DNA from: BNWE01 sp964369545
GTDB taxonomy: Bacteria > Pseudomonadota > Alphaproteobacteria > UBA3830
Assembly (NCBI GenBank): GCA_964369545.1
Contig: CAYJFA010000003.1
Span: forward strand, 1-64,000
Direction: 5' to 3'
Length of the DNA stretch: 64,000 bases
Shown here: positions 35,552-50,054 of the stretch, piece by piece
Numbering within the stretch: position 1 is the stretch's first letter
How the letters are laid out: each line of letters begins with the position of its first letter
Program-made: the position numbers and the translations under genes
Notes under the pieces: model-generated
Told to the model about the DNA's origin: nothing
The model's database searches: none
The model's input: the letters and a program-made list of their open reading frames with translations, nothing else

Positions 35552-38500
35552 AAAACACCATTATTTCAAAATTTAAAGAGATAGTTTTAGCTTTTCCCAA
35601 TAAATTTGCGATTATTAATGGATATAAGAGTATAACTTTCAAAGAGCTGGATATTATAAGTGATAATTTTGCACATGAGTTGAATTTACAAGGAGTAAAA
35701 AGAAACGATAATGTTATATCGTTGATGGAGAATTCAATAGAAGAAATCATAACATATATATCTATTTTGAAATTAGGAGCTTCATATGTTCCAATAAATA
35801 TGAATGATCCATATGATAGACTTAAATATATTATGCAAGATACTAAAGCAAGAGTTATTGTTACTAACTCTTCAAATTTTAGTATTGATAAAGCAAATAT
35901 AGTTTATATTCACGAAAGTTCCATGGACAATTTATTAAACAAAGAAAATGCTTTCTCATATATTGAAAATGAATCTGTATATGTTATTTATACCTCTGGA
36001 ACTACAGGTGTACCAAAGGGAGTGTGCGTAAATTCAGATGCAATTTTAAGTCTTATGCTTGATCCGCAACTTTGCGAATTTGATCCTAGTGATCGTTTTA
36101 TGCATGCTTCGAATCCAGCTTTTGATGCGTCTACATTAGAGGTTTGGTTTCCAATTTTAAATGGTATAACGTGTTGTCCTGCAAAAAATTCAGCCATATT
36201 AAATTACAACGAATTAAGTAGCACCATTTCGGAGTTAGGTATAACTCATGTTTTTTTTACAACATCTCTTTTTCACAAAATCGCTGAAGATGCAACAAAT
36301 ATTATTGAATGTTTGAAATGTATATTCGTTGGAGGAGAACAACTTTCTAATACGATTGTTAATAAGTTTATTAATTCAACAAGAAAAAACTGCGAATTGC
36401 AATTGATAAATGGATATGGCCCCACAGAGAGCACGGTTTTTGCTACTATACATAAACTAACAAAAAATATGAACTATGATGTTAAAATTCCTATCGGAAA
36501 AGAAATTGGAGGAAGAGAATGCTTTGTGTTGAATGATTCCTTAATGCCATTAAAAATTGGAGAAGAAGGGGAGTTGTATATTGCTGAAAAAGGTATAGCA
36601 GAAGGATACCTAAACAATTCAAGGTTAACAGATGAAAAGTTTGTTTTTATAAATTCACTTGGCAAGAGGGCTTATAAGACAGGTGATCTTGTAACAAGGG
36701 ATTTGGATGGAAATTTATATTTTGAAGGAAGACGAGATAATCAAATAAAATTACGTGGTTTTAGGATAGAGTTGTCTGAAATAGAAAATAAAATTCTTTC
36801 CACTCTTAAAATAAAAAATGTAGCAACTATTTATGATAATACAAAAAAAATCATCTCTGCATATTTAGTAAGCGAAGGAAATTATCTTACACAAGATGAA
36901 ATTATTGTAAAATTAAAGGAGCAACTTCCTGATTATATGGTGCCCTCTCGTTTTTGTTATGTAGATGAGGTTCCGCTAAATAAAAATGGAAAGACAGATT
37001 ATGAAAAATTAAAAACTTTACAAATTTCTTGGCTTTCAGATTTTGGCAGTGGTCGTATATCAGGCAATGCTGTTGAAAAACAAGTTTTTAAATTAATAGC
37101 TAAAATAGTTAATTTTGATTTTATAGACTTTGATAGTGATTTATCTGTTTATGGTTGCTCATCGATCGATAGTATGTCTATTGCCAGAAAAATTTCGGAA
37201 ATATTTTGTATTTCAATAACTGTTGGAGATATTTTAAACAACTTTTCAATTGCTAAACTAGCTAGTTATATTATCAGCCATAAAAAGGATACTGTTGAAA
37301 AAATAAAAAAAGATAAAGGGAAAAAAAGATTATCCGGATCGCAAAAACAAATTTGGCTACATCAAAAATTTGATCCATTATCTCCATTTTATAATGAAAG
37401 TATTGCTATAAAAATTGCAGAAAAGCTGGATAAAATAGCTTTCAGAAAAGCAATAAATCAAATAACAGATAAACATGAAATGCTCAGAGTTAGAATACAT
37501 GAAGATGAAGATGGAAATTTTTATCAAGAAATATGCGTAGAAAGTAATTTAAATTTGATAGAGAAAGATTATACTTATTTATCAGAAAGTGAGGCTTTAT
37601 TAAAATTAAAAGAATTTATAAAAAAAGAAGCTGTTCGTCCTTTTAAGGCAGATTCTGAAAATCTTGTAAGATTTTTTTTATGTCAGATAAAATCTGACTA
37701 CCACATTTTATTTATCTTAGCACATCACGTTATTATCGATGGATTTTCATTTTATAATATATTCTTACCAGAATTAGAGAATTTTTATGAAATTTTTTTA
37801 AACAATAACGAATCAGTTATAAATATCGATACTAAAAATAAAACATACTTTGAATGCTATATGCATAAAAATAATCATTTAGAGCAAAATAAAATTGAGT
37901 TTTGGAAAAATGAATTGCACAATACGGAAATTACTACTTTTGAAAATACTGCACAATATTTTACCTCTCACCAAGGAGAAATGGTAGATTTTATCATTGA
38001 TGGGGCATATGTAAAAAAAGTATATAATTTTGCAAAAGAAAATGAAATATCGGTTTTTAGTACGGCATTGTCTGTATTTTTCATACTATTGTTCAAATAT
38101 ACTAATAAAAGACAATTTGTTATAGGCACTGTTTATGCTGGAAGAGATTTACCATATTCTGATGAAATAATTGGAAATTTTTTAAACAATATTCTAATAA
38201 GAAGTGATATATCCAGTAATGAAACATTCATTGCGTTTGCTAGGAAAGTTAGTGACAAAGTCAAGGAATGCATCGTAAATCAATTGCCTTTTCAGGACAT
38301 AGTAAGCCAAATACTTCCAACAATAAATTATACCAGAGATATTTTACCTTTTGATATAGCCTTTGTTTTCGAACCACAATCTTCAAAGACAAGATGGGAT
38401 CTTAGTCAAACGGAAGTACATAACGGAACGACTAAATTTGGTCTTACATTCGAATTAGATGATAGAGGAGATAAAATTATTGGCAGAGCAGAGTATAGAA

Positions 38501-41500
38501 CACTTACTTTTGATGCAACATTTATTAAAGCTTTTATAGAAAACTATAAGCGGGTATTAGAAAAAATATTATCAAATCCATATGAATTAATAGGTGAAGT
38601 TTCATTTGATTTTATTGATGGCATGCTTGATAAAACAGAAAATTTAAAAAATCTAAATCATAAGAGCATAATAGAATTGTGGAATAATTCTTGTAGGAAG
38701 CACTCAGATCTTGCTGCAGTTTCATGTAAAGAAAAATCCATAACTTATAGAGAATTAGATAGTATATCTAATAATTACGCCATTTGGTTATCTACTAACT
38801 TAGATTTACAATCACAAGATATAGTAGCGATTCATTTTGACAGATCTATAGATATGGTAATCATTATGCTTGGGATATTAAAAGCGGGGTGTGCATATCT
38901 TCCAATAGATCCTGATTATCCCGCGAATAGAAAAGAATATATAATTAATGATGCAAAACCTAAGGCTATTATAAACGATTCTAAAAAAGAATTAGGAATA
39001 TACCATAAAACAAAAATAATAGATATGATCTCCATTGAGTTTAAAGATGTTCCAGGGATGGTTCTAAATTCTCCATCTCCTACCGATCTTGCATATATCA
39101 TTTATACATCTGGGTCTACAGGCAATCCAAAAGGTGTTCTCATAGAACATAAAAATGTTGTGCATCTTATAGAATCCACAAGAGATAAATTTAATTTTGG
39201 AAAAAATGACATATGGAGTTGTTTTCATTCATATAATTTCGATTTTTCTGTTTGGGAAATTTGGGGTGCTCTTCTAACAGGAGGAAAGGTTGTTGTTGCG
39301 ACAGAAAGAGACCGATATTCTGCAGAAAATTTTATTGATCTTTTAATAGGCAAAAGAGTAACTGTTCTAAATTTAACGCCATCTTATTTTAGGTTGTTGG
39401 ATTCGTTTATAAATGAGCAGCAATTAGGTCTTAATATAAAAACTATAATATTTGGTGGAGAAGCACTAAGACCTTTTGAATTAAAAAATTGGTTTTTAAG
39501 ATTTAAACACAAAAATATTAGATACATAAATATGTATGGTATTACCGAAGTAACAGTGCATTCTACTTATTATGAGGTAACAGAAAACGAGATATTGAAC
39601 TCTACAAAAAAAAGTATTATTGGTTCTCCATTAGACCACTTAAATATTTATATTGTTGGAGATAATTTAGAAAAGCTTCCTATGGGAGCAGAAGGAGAAA
39701 TGTACATAGAGGGGCCAGCTGTTGCTAGAGGGTATTTAAATAAACAAGATTTAACGAATGAGCGTTTTATATACAATCCATATAATGGACGTGAGTTAGC
39801 TCTTTTTAAAACAGGGGATCGGGCGAAATATATTGCATTTAATACTTTGGAATACAGTGGTCGTAGAGATCACCAGGTTAAAATTAGAGGTTATAGGATA
39901 GAGCTAAGTGAAATAGATCATGCTCTATCAAAACATAGTAATATAAAAAAATCATTTACGGCGTTAATAGAAAATAATGGTGAAAAAATATGTTCTTATG
40001 TGGTCTCTAAAATTATTCTTTCTGAAGATGAAATTAAAAAATATCTTTTATTGGAGCTTCCAAACTATATGATTCCAAATAATGTTGTTTTTGTAGAAAA
40101 CATACCAGTTAACATTAATGGAAAAGTTGACGTTAAGAAATTGCCCTTACCTATACAGTGTTAATCAACTGACGTAATCGATCAAAATAATTCAGAGCTA
40201 GAGAACGACATACTATTAGTCTGGAAGAAACTCTTTAAAAGAGATTTTATTAATATGGATGATAATTTTTTTAGCATAGGAGGAGATTCTATAACTGCAA
40301 TACATTTAGTCTCTGAATTAAGAAAAGCATCTTTAAATGTTAAAATACTTGATATTTTTCAACACCAGAGCATAAGAGAATTAGCAAAATTTATAGAAAG
40401 ACAGCAAGATACTTCAGATTTTCTACCAATAACCGATACTAGCTTTGAAGAATATAATTTAACACCGATTCAAATATGGTTTTTTGAGCATTGTAATAAT
40501 TTCAATTGCTTTAATCATAATTTATTACTTAAGGCTGATTCTTCTATTGATATAAAAAAGATAAAAAAAGCAATAGAAACAGTTTTTAATGTTCATAAAG
40601 TACTAAGTAGTGTTTTTTATAAAAAATCAGATAGTTGGAAAACAAAAGTTGAAACAAATGTTCAGAAGAATATTTTTTCAGAAGAATATTTATGGAGTGA
40701 TTCAGATAATGCTTTAATAAAGGTAATACAAAAAAAATCTGAAAAGTATAACCTTAGCTTGGATATAGAAAAAGGCGAAATAACGAAAGTTGTAATTTTC
40801 TACGCAAATTATTGCATTTATATTCAAATTATAATTCATCATCTAGTAGTTGATGGTATTTCTTGGCGGACGATTTTAGAGGATTTGAATGCTTTATATT
40901 CAATGCCAATAGAGGAAATTTCAGAAGAAAGTTTATATAAACCAGCAGAGTTCAAGCAGTGGTCGGATTATCTTCATGAACATGTTAATGAATCTCGTCG
41001 TCATGAGGTTTTTTGGGAAAATGTTTTAAAAAAAGTGAAGGCATTTCCTGTTGAATTTTCAAAAAACTCTCATAAGAAGTTAAAAACATTAGATGGTTTT
41101 TTAGAAGGGAATTTAGTTGAAGATTTACAAAAGAATATTCCTAATTACACGATCTACAAAACGCATGAAATTTTAATTTCTTCTATATGTGCTGGATTAT
41201 TGAAATGGTCTGAAGAAAATGTTTTTTCTATTTTGATAGAATCTCACGGAAGAAATGTTGATGTTCCATTTGATATTAGTAAAACAATTGGATGGTTTAC
41301 TTGTTTTTATCCGATGCACTTTAGTATTTCAAATAGATACGATGTTCATAATCTATTGAACTCTGTTCAAAAAGAAATTAAATTATTGCCACTTAATTTG
41401 CATAGCTATTGTGACTTGAAGTATTTATCTGATTTTAACAAATTATTTGATTGTTATAAAGAACCAGATATTCGTTTTAATTTTTTAGGAAGTTTTAATG

Positions 41501-41817
41501 ATAACGATACTACGCAAGTTATAAGATTTGAAGATATGCAGTTTTTTACTGACGAAGAATACGATAATAAATTAAAATTAGATATAAATGTAATGATTGT
41601 AAAAAAAAGGTTATCATATTCTTTTACTTATAATCAAAATTTTTACAGCGAAGAGACAATAAAGAAATTTATCGCAAATTGTATCAACAAATTAAATGAG
41701 CTTATTGAAGCATTGAAAAAAACTAACAACAAATTTTTAGAAGCAGCATTGTTTTCTCAGAAAAGTATAGAAAAAGATGAGATTTTAAGGAAGTTAAACA
41801 ATGAATTCAAAGACTAA
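35548..41817 (+). pseudogene. NRPS-1 (A-T-C-A-T-E), in-frame TAA between A2 and T2
   Basis: Start taken at ATG 35548, overlapping the ridA stop (ATGA), although the frame is open further upstream. Domains: A1 (YTSGTTGVPKG near residue 148, GYGPTESTVF, KNGK near 477), T1 (GCSSIDS near 536), C1 (HHVIIDG near 725), A2 (YTSGSTGNPKG near 1186, MYGITEVTVH), then TAA at 40162-40164, then T2 (FFSIGGDSITA) and an epimerisation domain (HHLVVDGISWRTILEDL, IGWFTCFYP, IRFNFLGSF). The same frame continues on both sides of the stop. Hand-read pockets: A1 DALFFGGVFK (bulky hydrophobic), A2 DFWNIGMVHK (threonine). Without readthrough the T2-E part is separate and lacks a start before the T domain. Confidence 0.88.
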
Positions 41818-44800
41818 TATAATAGATATATATCCTCTTTCTCCTGTGCAAAAAGGAATTTTGTTTAATTGTATTAATGAAAATACAGATAAAGATCTGT
41901 ATAATATCAAAACTTTACTATCAATCGATGGTAATTTTAATTTAAAAGCATTTGAGGCTGCCTTAATTCAGCTTTTTAACAATAATGCTTGCTTGAGAAT
42001 AGGTTTTTTTTGGGAAGATGGTGCATTCCCTGTTCAATTTATTGCAAATAAAATAGAAAATTTTTTTTTCCTTTTTTGATTGCTCTAGGGAACTATGTAA
42101 ATTATCAGAAGACGAAATAAAAAAATATATTATCAATAAGCATTCAAAAAATTTTAATCTCAAAAAGCCAGGGTTATTTTTTGTTGACGTAATAAAGTTC
42201 AACGACAAAAAACATTATATAATGATAAATCATCATCACATAATTCTTGACGGGTGGAGTTTTGCTTTAATTTGTGATGAGCTTTGGTCATTATATGAAA
42301 AATTTATTTGTAATAGAAATTTGGAACCAATTATTCGTCCTAAATTTAAAGTTTTTATAGAATATATAACAAACAATAACAATTCTGTTTATATTAATAA
42401 GTTTAAGGAATATTTTTCCAATTATGAATCTCCATCGATTTTAGGAACAAAAACAGAATCTAATATTGATATAAAAGATAGTCATCAGACATTAGATTTT
42501 ATCTTATCTGAATTAGATACATCATTTTTATATGATTTTGCTCAAAAAAATTCTGTTAGTGCAAATAATGTATTTCAAACCATTTGGGCACTTTTAGTGT
42601 CGTTTTACTCGAATAGTAATAATGCGACATTTGGAATAACGGTGTCTGGAAGAGTACCAGAAATTAAAGAAATAGATAAAATTACAGGGCTCCTAATAAA
42701 TACGCTTCCTCTATGCTTTTATATCGATTACAAAAAAAAATTTAAAGAGTTTCTGCGAGAAGTCGCAGATCAATCAAATAATATAATGTCATGTGCTTCC
42801 ATGTCTTTATCAGATATTAGCAAAGCTCTAGACGTTAAATTGCCGTTATTCGATACGCTTCTTGTTTATGAAAACTATCCAGAAAATGAAATAAAATTCA
42901 GTGAAATCGATATAGCTACAATCGCTGAACAAGAGAAAAACGAAATTCCTTTATCTGTTTTAGTAATTCCCAAGAAACGATTAAACATTAAATATGCATT
43001 TGATAAATCCAAATTTGAGCAGTCTACTATTGAACGTATGCATAGAAGTTTTTGTAGAATTATAGAGCAAATATCAGTTTTCGAAGATATTTCCTTAAAA
43101 GATATAGACTTTTTACATCCCTGTGATCAAAATGAAATAATTTATGAATTTAATAATACAGAAAAAGAATATAAAGATGCCAACCAAACTGTTAGCTCAC
43201 TTTTTGAAAAAATAGCAAATAAATATCCACATCTAGAAGCATTAAAGTTCAATGAGAAGACATTCACTTATGCAGAATTAGATGAAATCACGAACAGAAT
43301 AGCGAATTACCTTAGGATAAATCATCCTCAAAAAAAAATAATTGGTGTTTTTGGAACACGATCTGAATACATGAGTATCGCCTTAATAGCGATTTTAAAA
43401 TCTGGAGCCGCTTATTTACCGTTAGATCCAGACAATCCTGATGAGCGGCTATTACAGTATTTATTAGATGCGAACTGCTCTTTTATTATTTTTGTAGATT
43501 CATATAACTCCAGATTAGCAAAGTTCGAAGGAATTACATTTAATTTATGTAAGAAAATAAATGAAATGGAAAGCTACCAACATAATAAAGTAGATGTAAA
43601 CATCTCCCCAATAGACCCTGCTTATGTTTTGTTTACTTCTGGATCGACTGGAAAACCAAAAGGTGTTGTTATTCAGCATAGAGTTTTAACAAATAGAATT
43701 TTATGGATGCAAGATGTATATCGTTTAGATAGTTCTGATAGCGTGTTACAAAAAACACCTTTTGGATTTGATGTTTCTGTATGGGAGTTTTTTTGGCCTC
43801 TCATTACTGGAGCAACACTTATTATGTCTAATCCAAATGCTCACAAATTCCCAGAAGAGCTGAAAAAAATAATAGACTCCGATAAAATTACAACGTTACA
43901 TTTCGTTCCGTCGATGCTTGAAGCTTTTTTAGATTATATTCAAATTGGAGATTGTAAGAGTCTAAGAAAAGTTTTTGTCAGTGGAGAAGCTCTTTCTTTT
44001 TCTCTGCAAAGTCGTTTTTTTGAAAAATTAGATTGTGAGTTGCATAATCTTTATGGTCCAACGGAATGTACTATAGATGTAACATACTGGAATTGCAAGA
44101 ATTTAATAGGAGAAAGGGTTGTTCCTATCGGAAAACCAATTTCAAACATTAGATGTTATGTTTTAGATAGAAACAATAATTTATTACCTCCAAATGTAAA
44201 AGGAGAGTTATTTATTGGTGGCGTAGGGCTTGCAAAGGAATATATCAATAATGAGATTCAAACAATTGAGAGATTCCCAATAATAAATATTACCAACTAT
44301 TTAGAAGAAAGAGTTTACAAAACTGGAGATGAGGCTTCTTTCATGTCTGATGGCAATATAAGGTATCATGGACGCCTAGATTTTCAGGTAAAAATACATG
44401 GATTTCGAATAGAGCTGGAAGAAATTGAAAATGCAGTTGAATCTTGTTCTGAAGTAAAAAAATGCATAGTTGATGTAAAAAATGCAGCCAATAGTAAGAA
44501 AATAGTAGCATATGTTATTTTTGAAGATAAAAAAAATCTCTCTACAGAGTATTTTACTACCATAAAAGAAAAAATTTCAAACAAAATTCCGAGCTATATG
44601 ATTCCAAATCATTTTGTTTCAATCGATGACGTTCCTACAACAAAAAATGGGAAAATAGACAAAGACGCCTTGCCTATTTTCGCTCATGAAAACAATAATG
44701 AGCAAGCTGAATCGTGGAGCGAACAAGAAAATAAGGTTGCAAAAATCTGGAGTGATCTTTTAGGATGTCACTTTAGCTCTATAAGAAAAGATAGTAATTT

Positions 44801-47800
44801 CTTTTTTATCGGTGGAGATTCCATTCTTTCAATCCAATTGGCAAATCGCCTTTGTAGAGAAGGGTTAAAAGCATCAACTAAAGATATAAATAGGTACCCA
44901 GTATTTGCAACTCTCGTAGAACATATTATTCATGATAAACATGATAAAAGGGAGTCTACAGATGCATATATAAAAAAAGAATATTTCAGATTATCTCCAA
45001 TTCAACAATGGTTTTTCAATAATTATTCCGATAATAATTTAAATATATTTTGCCAATATATATGCTTTGATTTAAATGGTGTTTTATCAATTGAAAAATT
45101 AAAAAAATCTGTAGAAAAGACCATAAAAACGCATGATACTTTTTCTTTGCGTTTTCTTGAAACAAAAAATGATTGGCAACAAAAATATGTAGAAGGGAAT
45201 AAAAATAATTTCAAAATTATATTTGAAGAAACTTCTGATATAGATATTGAATCAAAAATTTTAGAGTTATCAAAATCAATTAATATTTTTTATGGTCCTT
45301 TGATAATAGTTTATATTGCGAAAGTAAAAAATTATGAATACAAATTTATTTTTCTAGCTCATCATCTTCTGATTGATAGCGTATCATGGAGTATTATTAT
45401 CGAAGATATTTTCTTTTTGTATAAGAACGGTGAAAAAGCCATTTTGCCAAAATCTTCTGCAACTTTTTATGATTGGATTTCCGCCATTAAAACTTTTTCT
45501 AATTCAAAACTTCAAAATGAAATTCATTATTGGAATAGTTTATATGATGAAAAAAGATCATTGCCATATTTGGAAAACAGAAACAATCCAAAAAACATAG
45601 AAATAGAGATAAATATAAAGGATGTTAATTTTATTTCCAATGAAATGTGGAATCCAATATTTTTAACTGTTTTTTCAAAAAGCCTTTCAAAGATTTATAA
45701 TCAAGAAGAGATATTAATAGATATAGAGGGACATGGACGTGAAGATGTTATAGGAATTGATTCCTCGAGAATTGTTGGTTGGTTTACTTCTAAATATCCA
45801 TTTGTCTTGAAATTAAACAAGACAATAGAAGAAACTTTCTTGTATATATCTTCTTTGTTGAAGATATTGCCACACAACGGCATTGGCTTTGGAATTTTAA
45901 AATATTTTTGTAATGCATCTATCAAAGAAAACGTTACCCCAATAATATCATTCAATTTTTTAGGAAATATAGGCAATTCTAAAGTTGAAGGAATAAATAT
46001 AAAAAACACAAAAATATCATCGGTTATTGGCGAAGATTTTCTGAGTAATTATGTTTTGGATGCAAATATTGCGTTATCCGGAAATAATATACTTTTAAGT
46101 TTGGCTTATGATGAATTAAATTTATCTCAGAATCAAATTAAATGTTTTATAGAAGGGTTTAAGCACTATTTAAAGGAAACCTTGGTTAGAGTTCGATCGC
46201 CTCTTTTTATAGCTGATAAAATAAAAGGAGGATATTGTACAACTCAAGGGGAATTAGAAGTTATAAAAGATTCTATAAGCAATTACGTATCGATTGATAA
46301 CGTTATTTCCATATGGCCATTAACACCATTTCAGGAGGGAATTCTTTTCCACTCCTACGATAACGATTTCAGTAGATACAAAATATTTTGGGAAATTTCA
46401 TTTGATAAAAGTATAACTTATAAATCTGTAAATGATAGACTGGCTCAAATGTTTGAGATATACGATATATTTCGCGTTGGGCTTGTTTTTAAAGATGTAT
46501 CCAAGCCATTGCAATATATATCAAAAAGTGTAGAGTTCGATCTTGAAGAAATCGAACTAATGGATTCTGATAATTTTCTCGAAGAAATTGAAAATATAAA
46601 GCAAAACCTGCTTTTCGATCTTAATATTGCATCTTATCCATTAAGTAGATTTGTATTTGTAAAATCAAATGATAAGAATATTTTACTATGTGCAATTCAT
46701 CATATCATTATAGACGGTTGGAGCGCAGCTCTTTTGCTTAATAAGCTTTTTCAATTAAATAAAGAATGCAGCAGACCGTTACTGCAATTTAGTGATTTTA
46801 TGAAGTTGCATTTTATTGGTCTTAATGAATCGGTATCTAAAGAATATTGGACCGATCTTTTAGAGGGAACAGCTGTTCCGTTACGACTGATGCAGCCAAA
46901 TTTCTTAAATACTAATGAAAAAGAATTTGCTCTTGAAGAAGGGTTTATATCATCAGATATCGTTAAAAACATAATAGAAAAATTGAAAGAATCTCAAGTA
47001 GATATTGCATCTTATAGTTATTCGATATTTTCCATAGTTTTAAATATTTTCTCAATGGAGAATGACTTAGTTTTTGGAACTGTTTTTTCTGGAAGATCTA
47101 ATAATCAGATAGACTTAGATAGCATAGTAGGTCCATTAGCAAATTCGTTGCCTCTTCGCATAAAAATAAAAAATGAAAATCTATTAGATTTTACTAGAAA
47201 AACCGGAGAACAAATTAGAAATACTCAAAATTATGAACAAACGCCACTACGAAAAATTTGCGAATACGCAAAGATAAAATCAGTTACGGATCTTTTCGAT
47301 ATACTGTTTGTTTTTCAAAATTATCCACGTTCAGCGGAAACAAATTACGAAATGAAATCTACAATAACTTCTCATTACGGTTTGACTTTTATTTTTGAAA
47401 GAGAAAATGATGTGTTTTTGCTCAAGATTCGTTATAAAACCGATAGCTATTCTGAAGATCTCATTAGAAATTTCTTAAATACATTTATAAAGCTCTTTAA
47501 AACTGCCTTTAAAAATTTTTCACAAAAAATTTCCGACTTAGTTATTATTGATGGTGAGTATAATAATAAAAACAATTTTGTTTATGAAAAAAACGAATTT
47601 GATCGTTTAGAATACTATTTTGATGAAACCGCCAAACGATATCCAGATCTTATAGCTATAGAAGAAGAAAATAACCAAATAACATATAAGGATCTTCAAA
47701 GAAATGCAGATGATCTTTCAATTAAGTTAATGGGCGTTTTTCCTGAAAAAGAAAAAATTGTTGGAGTTGCTATAAAGACATCAATAGATTTAGTAACTAC

Positions 47801-50054
47801 TACTATTGCTCTCTTAAAAGCAAAAAAAACTATTTGCTATTTAGATTCTTTATTACCCTCTGAGAGAGTCATGGATATAGTTTTGGATTCTGGGATCAAA
47901 ACAATTATCACATCAAATAATAATGAAAAAATCATTAATCATATTGATGAAGAGAATATACAGATTATTACTATAGACGATATAAAAAATAGCGTATTGA
48001 AGCCTCAACGGCAAAGCCTTAACGAAACAGCTTTTATTTGTTATACATCCGGATCTTCTGGTAAGCCAAAAGGCGTTGTGTTGTCTCATGTTTCTGCGAT
48101 TAATAGATTATTATGGCTAAAGGAAAGTTTTCCTTTAAGCAATCAAAATTATGCACTGAAATCTTCATTGATGTTTGCTCCTGGACACAGGGAAATTTTT
48201 GAACCTCTTATTCAAGGTAAGAAGCTCATTATATTTCCTGAAACTATCTTGAAAGATAGCTTGGCATTTATGGAATATATTAACCAGAAATCCATTGGAA
48301 AAATTTTTATTACACCTTCCTTTTTAGAGATTTTATTAGAATACCCGAATGAGGTGAGCACCTTCTTAGAGAACGTAAAATTAATTGAGTTAAGTGGAGA
48401 GCCATATATGGCTCATGGCGTAGAAAAGCTCAGAAACCTACTTCCAAATACAAAAATTTTTAATCGCTATGGATGTACGGAAGCTGCATCTGTTGTGTAC
48501 GGAAATATAACTAATAGAGAATTGAATTCATCATTGAAAGTATTAGGCACTCCTATTAGAAATACTAGTATTTATATACTTGATCAATTTAACCGTAAAC
48601 TTCCAAATGGAGTTTTAGGAGAAATTTGCATTAGTAGTGAATCTATATCAAATGGATACTTAAATAACGAAAAAGAAACGCAAGAAAAGTTTATTGATAA
48701 TTTATTTGGTAATAACGATAGAAAGTTATATAAAACTGGAGATATAGGGTTATTAGGTGAAAATTGTGAGTTAATGTATTGGGGTAGAAAAGATTTTCAG
48801 ATAAAGATAAGAGGATATAGAGTCGAATTAAAAGAAATAGAAAGAGTTCTGAGCGAAATGCCTTTAGTCAAGGGAGCCGCAGTGTTATTTAACTCTTTTT
48901 TAATAGCATTTGTTCACACAAAAACCAATATCGGCACAAAAAGCATTCTAAATCAACTTAGAAATAAACTTCCAGCTTATATGATTCCTGAAAAAATTGT
49001 TTTTGTTGATGGTATTCCCCTTTTGAAAAACGGAAAAATTAATTATCAACAATTAAAATATTCCTTAGAAAAAAATACCGAAAATAACAAACAAGATGTT
49101 ACCTTGGAGCCGAAAATTAAATCAGAAATTGAGAAATCATTGTATCAGATATGGTCGGAACTTTTTCCAGGTAAAGAATTTGAAGAAAATACAGATTTTT
49201 TTGATATAGGAGGAAATTCTTTAATTCTTATGAAATGTTCTTTTTTGATAGAAAAGAAGCTTGCAATAACATGCCCTATCCACGAATTAATCAAATTGAG
49301 AACTATTCGTGATTTATCAGAGTTTCTAAAAAGAAAAATTGGGAAAACTGATAAATCAAAAGCTGCTTCTATTTTTTTCTTCCCTCCAGCTGGAGGTGGC
49401 ACACATCATTACGAAGTACTAAAAAATTACTTAAATGAAAATATAAAATTAGAAGTTTTATATATTGAAGGAGATAATATTTTTTCCAAAAGAAACAATA
49501 AATTGTCTATCCCAGAGCAAGCAGATAAATATATATCTATATTAGAGAATCAATATCAAGTTTCTCAAATTATTCTAGGTGGATGGTCATTAGGTGGCAC
49601 CATTGCATATGAAGTTGCAAGGAAATTAAAGGAAAAAGGGATAAACATTGAAAAATTAATATTGATAGATAGTGGAGTAACATTAGATGATCAATTAACT
49701 TTTTCCAATAATGGAAAGGATTTTAGAGATACATTTGAATATGAATACAAAAAATCTCTTTTAAACTCCGGGCTTTGCAATAATGAAATTGAAATGATTT
49801 TGGAGAATTTAAAGAGAGATACATTAATATTAGATGATTATCGTCCAAAAAATTATGATGGAAATGTTGTGTTAATTAAGCCAACGTATATTTCTGAAAA
49901 AGAAAGAAATTATAATTTGGAATTTAATGGATGGAACTTTTTTGTAACCGGAGACATTAAAAAGTATGAAGTTCAAGGAGATCATACTTCAATGATGACA
50001 ATTTCTTCAAAAGAAATAGCGGTAATAATAAATAATGAGTTAGAAAATGCATAA
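41801..50054 (+). pseudogene. NRPS-2 (C-A-T-E-C-A-T-TE), frameshift in a T9 run
   Basis: Starts inside the end of NRPS-1 (17-base overlap). Domains: C2 (DIYPLSPVQKGILF; HHHIILDG), A3 (FTSGSTGKPKG, LYGPTECTID), T3 (FFFIGGDSILS), E2 (HHLLIDSVSWSIIIEDI, VGWFTSKYP, ISFNFLGN), C3 (IWPLTPFQEGILF; HHIIIDG), A4 (YTSGSSGKPKG, RYGCTEAASV), T4 (FFDIGGNSLI) and a thioesterase (GGWSLGG, GDHTSM). The T9 run at 42061-42069 shifts the frame in C2; eight T would restore it exactly. Pockets: A3 DVWHFSLIDK (serine), A4 APRFESRSVK, which lacks Asp235. Overlaps the next gene by eight bases. Confidence 0.88.
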
